Source of the DNA: an uncultured Clostridium sp.
GTDB taxonomy: Bacteria > Bacillota > Clostridia > Lachnospirales > Lachnospiraceae
Assembly (NCBI GenBank): GCA_947575275.1
Contig: CANPMS010000002.1
Span: 90,478-154,477 of the forward strand
Length of the DNA stretch: 64,000 bases
Direction: 5' to 3'
Shown: positions 32,916 through 40,520 of the stretch, one piece after another
How positions within the stretch are numbered: the first letter of the stretch is position 1
Layout: each line of letters starts with the position of its first letter
Position numbers and translations under genes: made by a program
The notes under the pieces: model-generated
The model's input: only the letters and a program-made list of their open reading frames with translations
What the model was told of the DNA's origin: nothing
Databases searched by the model: none

Positions 32916-34517
32916 CTATCTAAGGGGCTTAAACCTGCATGCAATCGCCTCTGCCACCTTTATGCCATCCATGGCTGCAGAGGTGATTCCTCCTGCGTAA
33001 CCGGCCCCCTCACCACATGGGTACAGACCACATATCTCGCTCTCAAGCGTCTCATTTCGCCAGATACGCACCGGAGAGGAGGTTCTGCTTTCAATCCCTG
33101 CAAGAATGGAATCCGGCCGATCAAAGCCATGAATCATCCTACCAAAATTCCCCATGGCCTCCATAAGCGCCATGTTCAAGCTTTCCGGCATCAGCGAGCG
33201 TACATCCCCAAACTCCCAGCGCCCACATATCTGCGGTTCCACATCACCCGCTTCTTTGGAAATCCTCTTATCACAATAATCCTTATAGAGCTGAAGCGGA
33301 ATTTTTCCATCTGCCGCCTTAAAAGCACGCTCCTCCAGCCGACGCTGAAATGCAATGCCCCCAAGAGGCCCTGCGTCTGGAAAGTCCTTTGGCGTCACTG
33401 TCACAATCAGCGCACTATTGGCGTTCTCCCCTGCGCGGGCATGATAGCTCATTCCGTTGACTGCCAGTTTTCCGGCTTCCGACGAGGAGTCCACCACATA
33501 GCCTCCCGGACACATGCAAAAGGAGTAAACTCCTCTTCCCTCCGCTGTCTGGCAGGTAAGCTTATAGCTTGCCGCCCCCAGCTTCTTTGATTCTGTCCTG
33601 CCATACTGGGAAAGGTCAATTAACCGCTGAGGGTGCTGGATTCTCAAACCCACGGCAAATGATTTGGGATCCATAGGGACGCCGTGTTGCAGCAGCATCT
33701 CAAACGTGTCACGGGCACTATGTCCCACAGCCAGCACCAGGGTCTGAGTGCTTATTACTTCCTCCCCTCTGTCTGACTTTACCAGAACGCCGCAGACGTT
33801 TCCATTCTCAATCCGAATATCTGTCATCTGGCTTCCAAACCGTACACTTCCTCCCAGCCGTTCAATCTCCTGCCGCATGGATTTTACAATTTCCGCCAGT
33901 ACATCTGTCCCCACATGAGGCTTGCTGTCATAAAGAATCCCGGCATCAGCTCCAAACTCGTGAAACAGCTCCAGCACCAGGGTATTTCTCATATACGTAT
34001 CCTTCACTAACGTATTCAGCTTGCCGTCAGAGAAGGTTCCTGCACCGCCCTCACCAAACTGGACATTGGAGCGTGGATTCAACGTTCCATCCTTCCAAAA
34101 GCGATCCACTTGTTGGCGGCGTTTGTCCACATTGTCTCCCTGCTCCAAAAGCACCGGGCAATATCCATTACGGGCAAGCATCAGTCCGCAGAACAGCCCG
34201 GCAGGACCGGTTCCCACAATCACCGGAGGATTTTTAAGAACTTGCTGTCCAGGCACGGGAAAACGGTATCTCTCATCCCTGACACTGGAAATCTGTGGAC
34301 TTTTCACCTTATGTAGCACTGCAGATTCTCGGGTGAGCGTTACATCCACAGTATAACTATAATACAGATCAGGTTTCTTTCTGGCATCCAGTGACCGTCT
34401 GCGGATTTTAAAATCCCGAATTTCCTCCGGGGTGATTTTCAAAAGCCTTGCTGCTTTCTTTAAAATTGCTTCCGGTTCATGATCCACCGGAAGCTTCAAC
34501 TGATTAATTCGTATCAT
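32916..34517 (-). CDS. FAD-dependent oxidoreductase of unknown substrate
   Basis: This 533-residue protein has an N-terminal alpha/beta region of about 80 residues (DHEPEAILKKAARLL) followed by an FAD-binding Rossmann domain, with GTGPAGLFCGLMLA at about 100-115 and FGEGGAGTFSDGKLN later. The latter motif marks the uncharacterised 'FAD-dependent protein' family found across anaerobes. ATG at 34517 overlaps the end of the next upstream gene by 4 bases (ATGA), so the two flavoproteins are co-translated. No reaction is assigned. Confidence 0.85.
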   Translation of the reverse strand: MIRINQLKLPVDHEPEAILKKAARLLKITPEEIRDFKIRRRSLDARKKPDLYYSYTVDVTLTRESAVLHKVKSPQISSVRDERYRFPVPGQQVLKNPPVIVGTGPAGLFCGLMLARNGYCPVLLEQGDNVDKRRQQVDRFWKDGTLNPRSNVQFGEGGAGTFSDGKLNTLVKDTYMRNTLVLELFHEFGADAGILYDSKPHVGTDVLAEIVKSMRQEIERLGGSVRFGSQMTDIRIENGNVCGVLVKSDRGEEVISTQTLVLAVGHSARDTFEMLLQHGVPMDPKSFAVGLRIQHPQRLIDLSQYGRTESKKLGAASYKLTCQTAEGRGVYSFCMCPGGYVVDSSSEAGKLAVNGMSYHARAGENANSALIVTVTPKDFPDAGPLGGIAFQRRLEERAFKAADGKIPLQLYKDYCDKRISKEAGDVEPQICGRWEFGDVRSLMPESLNMALMEAMGNFGRMIHGFDRPDSILAGIESRTSSPVRIWRNETLESEICGLYPCGEGAGYAGGITSAAMDGIKVAEAIACRFKPLR

Positions 34518-35749
34518 CGATTCATTCTCCCTGCACATCTGCCGGCGATGGCTCCTGTGGACCATGCCCACTGCAGATTATATCCCCCGCAGATTCCATC
34601 CACATCAAGGAGCTCACCCACCAGATAGAGCCCAGGCACAAGTCTGGATTCCATCGTTTTGGGGTTTATATCCCTGGTATCCACACCTCCGCAGCAGACC
34701 TGCGCCTGCTCAAAGGAGTTTGTTCCGGTCACAGAAACCTTAAATCGCTTTATTTGCATCAAAAGCCGCTCAAGCTGCTGCCCACTGAGCTTTCCCGCCG
34801 GAATATCAGGAGGAAGCTCAGAAAGCTTCAAAAGTACTGCGGCCAGTTTTTTATTCAAAACACCAGTCAGGAAATCCCCAATAAAACGATGGGGCAGCGC
34901 CTTTGCACGGCTCTTTAAGAAATGTCTGGTATTTTCAAGATTCTGTGAGGGAAAAAAGTCAAGAACCGCCGTTACCTGGCGTCCCTCTGACAACGCAATT
35001 GACGCAAAACGGCTTACCTGAAAGGTGGGAATCCCGGAAATCCCATAATCTGTCAGCTGTAACTCGCCCTCAGCCACGGCAAGCGTCCTTCCCTCAGAAA
35101 CAAGCCTCACTGACGCCTCACAGCGAACTCCGGCCAGCTGTTTAAAAAAGGTTCCGCTGCACCTTAGCTGCACCAGAGCAGGAAGCGGTGAAATAATCCG
35201 GTGACCGAGGGCTGACGCCAAATCATACCCGCTCCCGTCTGAGCCTGTGGCAGGCGCTGCCTTAGAGCCGGCTGCAAGAATCAGCCTCTCCCCCTGAAAA
35301 CTTCCTTTATCGCTCTCCACCAGAAAAATCCGCTGTTTTTTTTGTACTTTTACACTGCTGATTTGGCAGCTCACCACGGTGCTGACTCCCAGACGCTCCG
35401 TCTCCAGACGCAATGTATCCAAAACCGCTGTCGCCTGCTCCGAATTAGGATAAATACATCCATTTTTGTTTTTCGTTACAATGCCAAGCTCATCAAAAAA
35501 GGTGAGCGTATCCCACACAGAAAAACGATCCAGCACCTTCATGGGAAACAGCTTCTGGCTGCACCTGTAATGTTCGGGCTTCAAAGACAGATTTGTCATA
35601 TTACAGCGGCCGTTTCCGGTGGATAAAATCTTTTTTCCTACCCGGTCCATATGTTCCAATATGGTAATATCCATTCCCTCCCGCGCCGCACAAATTCCTG
35701 CCATCAATCCGGAAGCGCCTCCTCCGATAATGATAATCCGCTTCTTCAC
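34514..35749 (-). CDS. HI0933/BaiN-type NAD(P)/FAD-dependent oxidoreductase
   Basis: This 411-residue flavoprotein has the dinucleotide-binding motif GGGASGLMAG at about residues 8-17, a GNGRCNMTN motif near 47-55, and a C-terminal DVDGICGGYNLQWAWSTG motif. These define the HI0933 (YhiN, aminoacetone oxidase/BaiN) family, whose physiological reactions vary or are unknown. It is coupled to the next flavoprotein by an ATGA overlap. A promoter (TTGAAA-N17-TACAAT) lies upstream. Confidence 0.9.
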   Translation of the reverse strand: MKKRIIIIGGGASGLMAGICAAREGMDITILEHMDRVGKKILSTGNGRCNMTNLSLKPEHYRCSQKLFPMKVLDRFSVWDTLTFFDELGIVTKNKNGCIYPNSEQATAVLDTLRLETERLGVSTVVSCQISSVKVQKKQRIFLVESDKGSFQGERLILAAGSKAAPATGSDGSGYDLASALGHRIISPLPALVQLRCSGTFFKQLAGVRCEASVRLVSEGRTLAVAEGELQLTDYGISGIPTFQVSRFASIALSEGRQVTAVLDFFPSQNLENTRHFLKSRAKALPHRFIGDFLTGVLNKKLAAVLLKLSELPPDIPAGKLSGQQLERLLMQIKRFKVSVTGTNSFEQAQVCCGGVDTRDINPKTMESRLVPGLYLVGELLDVDGICGGYNLQWAWSTGAIAGRCAGRMNR

Positions 35750-35815
35750 CGCTTCTCCTTTCGTAGGTATACTCGTTCACAGCATCAATACACAGATGCG
35801 TATGCCAATGCTATT

Positions 35816-35844
35816 ATTGTATCCAGTTTACCCACTCTTTTCAA
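35816..35844 (-). promoter_or_regulatory. Promoter of the FAD-proB-proA operon
   Basis: On the minus strand TTGAAA (35839-35844), 17 bases, then TACAAT (35816-35821). It lies about 65 bases upstream of the HI0933-family gene. Confidence 0.7.
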
Positions 35845-35907
35845 GCATTTTCAGAGAGAAATGTCAAAGATTGGAATTTCTTATTAAAAACGGAGCCGGC
35901 GGTAAAA

Positions 35908-36303
35908 TCAACTGGTATAAGATTCCAGATAATTAAACACCTCCATCATGGAGGAAAACCAAATCCCCTCCCGAAGCCTGTCACGTTCTCCAGGCGGAAA
36001 ATCCATCACAGGAACGTGGGTATACAGACAAATTGTTTTCTTGTCCTTTAAAAATACCAGAAGAAATCCGTCCTCCGCCACCAGGTAATATTCTTCCGTC
36101 ACCGTCTCATGAAGAACCTGCTCCTGGTTGACTACCACATGTTCCTCAGCCGCCGTCTCCATCTCAAATTCTGTCTGCAACTCCGTTTCTTGGGCGTACA
36201 AAACCTCCCGCCGTCCATTATACTGCTTTGCCATATACCCTGCAAACATACATGCACCGCTCACTGCCAGAAATAAAAATAAACAGAACTTATACTTTCT
36301 CAT
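35908..36303 (-). CDS. Small membrane-anchored protein with BofC-C-like domain
   Basis: This 131-residue protein has a single N-terminal membrane segment (about 5-23), a short acidic linker, and a compact C-terminal region (EEYYLVAEDGFLLVFL to FNYLESYTS). By eye this resembles the BofC C-terminal fold found in clostridial spore-associated proteins. ATG at 36303 with GGAGG 7 bases upstream is the start; a longer frame upstream lacks a site and runs into ybeY. It follows ybeY and may share its transcript. Confidence 0.65.
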   Translation of the reverse strand: MRKYKFCLFLFLAVSGACMFAGYMAKQYNGRREVLYAQETELQTEFEMETAAEEHVVVNQEQVLHETVTEEYYLVAEDGFLLVFLKDKKTICLYTHVPVMDFPPGERDRLREGIWFSSMMEVFNYLESYTS

Positions 36304-36361
36304 AGGAATACCTCCATAAGTATAGTATCTGCTTATTTTTACTTTTTTATCCAGCCTGCTG

Positions 36362-36859
36362 TCATCTGTTATATCCCGTTGCAGAAAGTACCTCCCTCTG
36401 CCGTCTCTCCATTTCTTTCCGCTCCGGCTCCTCCATGTGGTCGTAACCGCATAGATGGAACATACTATGGGCGATGAGGAACGCCAGCTCACGCTCCATA
36501 GAGTGACCATATGCTTCTGCCTGCTCAGCAACCTTCTCCACCGACAGGACAATATCCCCTAAAAGAAGCTCCCCGGTGTCAGGATTAAAATAATCCTCTG
36601 AGCGCTCCTTTACATGTTCAAAGTCTGACTCTCTCTCAAAATCAATCATCGGGAAAGACAAAACATCCGTCGGAGCGTCAATCTGGCGGCATTCCCGATT
36701 AATTTCATGAATTGCCTTATTATCAGTTAAAAGCACATTCACCTCCGCCTCATAAGGGCAGTTCTCATAAGCCAGCACAGCAGGAACAATATCACGCACA
36801 ATCCGTTCCCAATCTATCGCCAAAACTTTCTCCGTTTCATAATCCATATGAATGGTCAT
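36362..36859 (-). CDS. ybeY: Endoribonuclease YbeY
   Basis: This 165-residue zinc endoribonuclease takes part in 16S rRNA 3'-end maturation and ribosome quality control. The zinc ligands are His131, His135 and His141 in HSMFHLCGYDH. The APTDVLSFP segment is also conserved. It follows phoH, a pairing conserved across bacteria (ybeZ-ybeY). GAGG precedes the ATG. The length is typical. Confidence 0.96.
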   Translation of the reverse strand: MTIHMDYETEKVLAIDWERIVRDIVPAVLAYENCPYEAEVNVLLTDNKAIHEINRECRQIDAPTDVLSFPMIDFERESDFEHVKERSEDYFNPDTGELLLGDIVLSVEKVAEQAEAYGHSMERELAFLIAHSMFHLCGYDHMEEPERKEMERRQREVLSATGYNR

Positions 36860-36897
36860 ATCTCATTCCTCTTTTTTGTAAATTCGCAGTACGCACC

Positions 36898-37911
36898 TTA
36901 GCGCTCCCGGTCGCGGAGTTTTTTGACCCTGCCTTTATGATGCTCAGGCTTACTGCTCCTCTTCTCGTAATCATCATATGCCTGTACGATTTTCTGCACC
37001 AGCGGATGGCGTACCACATCACTGCTGGTCAGCGTACAAAAACCAATATCATCAATTTTATGAAGCACTTTCATGGCCATATCAAGACCAGAAGCAGCTC
37101 CGCCGGGCAGATCCTTCTGAGTCTTGTCCCCGGTAACCACAACCTTGGATCCAAACCCAATTCGTGTCAAAAACATCTTCATCTGAGCCGGAGTGGTATT
37201 CTGCGCCTCATCCAGAATAATATACGCGTTGTCCAGAGTCCTCCCTCGCATATATGCCAGAGGCGCAACCTCAATCAGTCCTTTCTCTGAATTATGGAGA
37301 AAACTCTCCGCCCCCATAATCTGGTAAAGCGCATCGTACAAAGGACGGAGGTAGGGGTCAATTTTACTCTGTAAATCCCCAGGCAGAAATCCCAGTTTCT
37401 CCCCCGCCTCAATAGCAGGGCGGGTCAGAATAATCCGGTTCACCTCTCCGTTTTTAAAAGCAGAAATCGCCATCGCCATTGCCAGATAGGTTTTTCCTGT
37501 TCCGGCAGGTCCAATACCAAACACAATCATCTTTTTCCGTATGGTATCCACATACTGTTTCTGTCCCATCGTCTTTGGCTTTACCGGCTTTCCGGTTATG
37601 GTTCGGCAAATAATATCCTTGTCAATCTCAAGAATTACGTTGTCTTCTTCCGTAAACGACAACGACAGCGCATAATCCACATTTTGCTCAGTAATTGTGT
37701 TTCCGCGTTTTGACAGCTCCACCAGATTATTGAATACGCTTTTTGCACGCCCTATCATCTGCTCTGAGCCAATCAGCTTGATAGCTCCGTCCCGCGCCAC
37801 AATGGTAACGTGCAAAGTCCTCTCAATCTTTTTTAAATAGTTATCAAACTGACCGCATACATTTTTTTCATGTTCAATGGGAATGTCAATGATTGTCTCA
37901 ATTACGCTCAT
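36898..37911 (-). CDS. phoH: PhoH family ATPase (YbeZ-like)
   Basis: This 337-residue protein has an N-terminal KH-like region (about 25-75) and a PhoH P-loop ATPase domain with Walker A GPAGTGKT at 134-141 and YIILDEAQNTT as Walker B. It is the partner of YbeY in RNA metabolism. ATG at 37911 overlaps the 3' end of yqfD by 14 bases, so translation is coupled. The order yqfC-yqfD-phoH-ybeY matches Bacillus. Confidence 0.93.
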   Translation of the reverse strand: MSVIETIIDIPIEHEKNVCGQFDNYLKKIERTLHVTIVARDGAIKLIGSEQMIGRAKSVFNNLVELSKRGNTITEQNVDYALSLSFTEEDNVILEIDKDIICRTITGKPVKPKTMGQKQYVDTIRKKMIVFGIGPAGTGKTYLAMAMAISAFKNGEVNRIILTRPAIEAGEKLGFLPGDLQSKIDPYLRPLYDALYQIMGAESFLHNSEKGLIEVAPLAYMRGRTLDNAYIILDEAQNTTPAQMKMFLTRIGFGSKVVVTGDKTQKDLPGGAASGLDMAMKVLHKIDDIGFCTLTSSDVVRHPLVQKIVQAYDDYEKRSSKPEHHKGRVKKLRDRER

Positions 37912-39127
37912 CCGCCTGTCCGTTCTCCTCTGCTTGATCGATTGTCGCCCCGGTTCCCACCGGCTCCACAAGGACAAAATGCCCATTAAGCTTCCAGCAG
38001 GAATCCATATCTAGTATTTTAACATCATTTTCAATTATTTCTACCCCCTTTTCCATTAAATTTTGTATTTTCTGCTGCTGAATCTGATCTCCAATGGCGT
38101 TCACCTCATCCTCTGTCCGCTTCCGCTCATAAATTTCATATTCTCTCGCCTCAATTTTGTCAATCCAAACCGGAAGATAAAAATCATGGAGAATGGCAGC
38201 CTGACTGCTGGTAGTCTTAAATTCCCACATCAGTTCCTGCCTGGATGGAAAAATACACAAAAATGAGAGTTCCCCAAAACGCAGACGAAAGCCCCTGCGC
38301 CTGTTGCCTGTATAAGATCTCTCCAGCACAAAATGGGGTATTCTCTCCTCATAGGACAATTCCGTTTGGGCAAACACATCTGCATCCGCATATACATACT
38401 GGCTGTTCACCAGCTCTTCCGCATCATTATATATGGGAATTTCACCACTGACAAGAATCTGCCCCTCCTCAACGGCATCTCCCACCTTTACCTGCGCTTT
38501 TCCCTTTCGCACCACAATAGAAGTAATGACTCCTGCTTTATTCGCAACAAGGTTGCGTGGTGTCCCGTCCTTTTCCGGCAGGCTTCCTACCACATCATTT
38601 TCCTTTATACGGATTAAAAGCCGCGTCCCGGAGACCCGCGCCGATACCCAGATAATTTCCGGATAACTGCTTCGTATTGATTCCTCCAAAGCATCGCAGT
38701 CAATTACAGACTTTGATACTCCGTAGCGGATACCCATACTGTCCAAATAGTGGAGAAGCATATCATCTGTAAAGCGGTAGTTTCCCTCCAGCGTAATATT
38801 CCAGATAAAATTTGACATAACAAACAGAATCAGAAAAAATGCCGCGATTCCTGCTGCATACAGCTTTCTTTTTCGATTCCGATGTAAAAAAAAAGGAAGT
38901 CCGTATCTCCCTGTGATCCTGAGCCGGACTCTTGCTTTCTTTACCAGAGCTTTCACCCGGCGGTAATCTTTAACTGTCATGTAGAACTGATAGCTGTCCT
39001 CAATATAGCGGAGATCCCAGATAATAATCTGGTTTGCCATGCAGAGATTTAAAAACCGTTCCGGCGAAAAACCCACAAGGCGAAGTTTTAGATACCCACC
39101 TAAAAAGCGCTTCAATACCTGCTTCAC
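37898..39127 (-). CDS. yqfD: Sporulation protein YqfD
   Basis: This protein of about 409 residues has one central membrane segment (about 80-105, LYAAGIAAFFLILFVMSNF) and a long extracellular C-terminal region rich in beta strands (FTDDMLLHYLDSMG, VVGSLPEKDG, AEELVNSQYVY). In Bacillus, yqfC-yqfD are expressed in the mother cell during sporulation; the mechanism is unknown. GTG at 39127 has AGGAGG 7 bases upstream, which decides the start. Confidence 0.9.
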   Translation of the reverse strand: MKQVLKRFLGGYLKLRLVGFSPERFLNLCMANQIIIWDLRYIEDSYQFYMTVKDYRRVKALVKKARVRLRITGRYGLPFFLHRNRKRKLYAAGIAAFFLILFVMSNFIWNITLEGNYRFTDDMLLHYLDSMGIRYGVSKSVIDCDALEESIRSSYPEIIWVSARVSGTRLLIRIKENDVVGSLPEKDGTPRNLVANKAGVITSIVVRKGKAQVKVGDAVEEGQILVSGEIPIYNDAEELVNSQYVYADADVFAQTELSYEERIPHFVLERSYTGNRRRGFRLRFGELSFLCIFPSRQELMWEFKTTSSQAAILHDFYLPVWIDKIEAREYEIYERKRTEDEVNAIGDQIQQQKIQNLMEKGVEIIENDVKILDMDSCWKLNGHFVLVEPVGTGATIDQAEENGQADERN

Positions 39128-39146
39128 ACCACTTCCTCCTGTCCGA

Positions 39147-39416
39147 TTAATCTCCAAATTCCATCGATTGTATCTGACCGGTAATTTTCATCTCATCATG
39201 ATTGTAATATTCAATATGAAGCCTTCGCCCGTGAATCTGCAGCTTGCAATGCTTTGCCTGAAGCTTCACGGTCTTATCATCATAGAGAAGAATGCCACGA
39301 TAATTTTCCACAGTGACTGCACAGCGCCCCACAAAGGTGACCAGTACCTCCCCAAGCACCACATCCTTCGGCAGCTTCAATCCGTCTGCCGCCGCTATTT
39401 TAATCTGCTCAAACAT
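39147..39416 (-). CDS. yqfC: YabP/YqfC family sporulation protein
   Basis: This 89-residue protein matches the YabP/YqfC family (ENYRGILLYDDKTVKLQ and LHIEYYNHDEMKITG). Family members are mother-cell sporulation proteins. It lies 19 bases before yqfD. A GGGGGAGG Shine-Dalgarno sits 10 bases before the ATG and can pair with CCTCC just upstream, which could limit access to ribosomes. Confidence 0.9.
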   Translation of the reverse strand: MFEQIKIAAADGLKLPKDVVLGEVLVTFVGRCAVTVENYRGILLYDDKTVKLQAKHCKLQIHGRRLHIEYYNHDEMKITGQIQSMEFGD

Positions 39417-39458
39417 GAAACAAAAGCCTCCCCCTTGGAGGTCTTATAACAAGATACG

Positions 39459-39486
39459 AAAAAATCCCCAATCATATGACTGGGGA
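39459..39486 (-). terminator. Terminator after rpsU
   Basis: TCCCCA (39465-39470) pairs with TGGGGA (39481-39486) around TCATATGA-like inner bases and is followed by six T on the minus strand. It separates rpsU from the sporulation genes, although readthrough is possible. Confidence 0.82.
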
Positions 39487-39499
39487 CTCTTGAAAATAC

Positions 39500-39676
39500 T
39501 TAGTTAAATTTACGTTTTCTTGCCGCTTCAGACTTTTTCTTACGTCTCACGCTGGGCTTTTCGTAATGCTCCCTTTTACGAATCTCCTGCTGAATACCAG
39601 CCTTTGCGCAGTTTCTTTTGAATCTGCGTAAAGCGCTGTCCAGACTCTCGTTTTCTTTAACAATAACGTTTGACAT
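39500..39676 (-). CDS. rpsU: 30S ribosomal protein S21
   Basis: This 58-residue, strongly basic protein reads [20 protein letters not shown] at its start and ends in [12 protein letters not shown], the classic S21 sequence. S21 helps the 30S subunit recruit mRNA. It is too short for most length filters. It has its own promoter (TTGACG-N16-TATAAT with extended -10) and terminator, and lies upstream of yqfC. AGGTG lies 6 bases before the ATG. Confidence 0.96.
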   Translation of the reverse strand: MSNVIVKENESLDSALRRFKRNCAKAGIQQEIRKREHYEKPSVRRKKKSEAARKRKFN

Positions 39677-39752
39677 CGCTCACACCTAACCTCCCTCCAG
39701 TTGTGTACTTGTGCATAATACAACTGTTTGGGTATTTTTTCGCACTGCTTAA

Positions 39753-39780
39753 ATTATAGCATAAAATATCTATTCGTCAA
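39753..39780 (-). promoter_or_regulatory. Promoter of rpsU
   Basis: On the minus strand TTGACG (39775-39780), 16 bases, then TATAAT (39753-39758) with an upstream TGn extension. The leader of about 70 bases contains CAGTTGT/ACAACTG arms just before the Shine-Dalgarno. Confidence 0.82.
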
Positions 39781-39822
39781 CTATTTTTTTGTAAAAGCCA
39801 GTAACTTTTCAGTTTGTTTTGC

Positions 39823-40488
39823 CTAATACGCTCCTTCACTTTCACCATTTAACAGCTTTAGTACAGAGCTGCTGCCGATTCTGTCACAGCCCTCTTTCAG
39901 GAACAGTTCCAAATCTTCTCTTGTTTTTACGCCCCCAGCCGCCTTTATCTTCACCTTCGGACCAATGTGTTTTTTTAACAGGCGTATATCCTCAATTTTG
40001 GCCCCTGCCGTTCCAAATCCAGTAGAAGTTTTAATATAATCGGCACCGCCTTCCGTTACACACCGGCACAACTGAACCTTCTCTTCCTCTGTCAGATAGC
40101 AGGTTTCAACAATCACTTTCATAATATGATTTCCGGCAGCCTCTTTCAAGGTTCTGATTTCCTCAGTGATTTTTTGGAAATCTCCATTTTTTACATCCCC
40201 AAGATTCACGACCACGTCCAGTTCATCCGCACCATCCTCAATCGCCTGCTCCATCTCAAACCGTTTCACCGCGGTGGTGTTATACCCCAAAGGAAATCCG
40301 ACGACGGTGCAGATGGTAAGCTCTTTCCCATAGGTATCGGCGATTCTTCTAATATAACTGGGAGGTACGCAGACAGAAGCTGTATGATGAGCCAGTGCCT
40401 CTTCACAGAGCGCCTGGATTTCTTCCCAGGAAGATACTGCTGTTAACAATGTATGATCAATATGGGTAATAATCTGGTGGTTTGTCAT
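39823..40488 (-). CDS. deoC: Deoxyribose-phosphate aldolase
   Basis: This 221-residue TIM-barrel aldolase cleaves 2-deoxyribose-5-phosphate to acetaldehyde and glyceraldehyde-3-phosphate in deoxynucleoside breakdown. The Schiff-base lysine lies in DYIKTSTGF, and KIKAAGGVKT holds the second conserved lysine. ATG at 40488 is preferred over an ATG at 40506 because of GGCGGG just upstream. It lies 32 bases downstream of alaS, with no obvious metabolic link. Confidence 0.95.
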   Translation of the reverse strand: MTNHQIITHIDHTLLTAVSSWEEIQALCEEALAHHTASVCVPPSYIRRIADTYGKELTICTVVGFPLGYNTTAVKRFEMEQAIEDGADELDVVVNLGDVKNGDFQKITEEIRTLKEAAGNHIMKVIVETCYLTEEEKVQLCRCVTEGGADYIKTSTGFGTAGAKIEDIRLLKKHIGPKVKIKAAGGVKTREDLELFLKEGCDRIGSSSVLKLLNGESEGAY

Positions 40489-40520
40489 AAAATCCCGCCT
40501 TCTCATAAAGGATTGACAGC

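Noticed and set aside
32859..33590. A 243-codon open frame antisense to the FAD-dependent oxidoreductase
   Set aside because: The opposite strand encodes a complete flavoprotein with clear motifs; the translation shows no family features.
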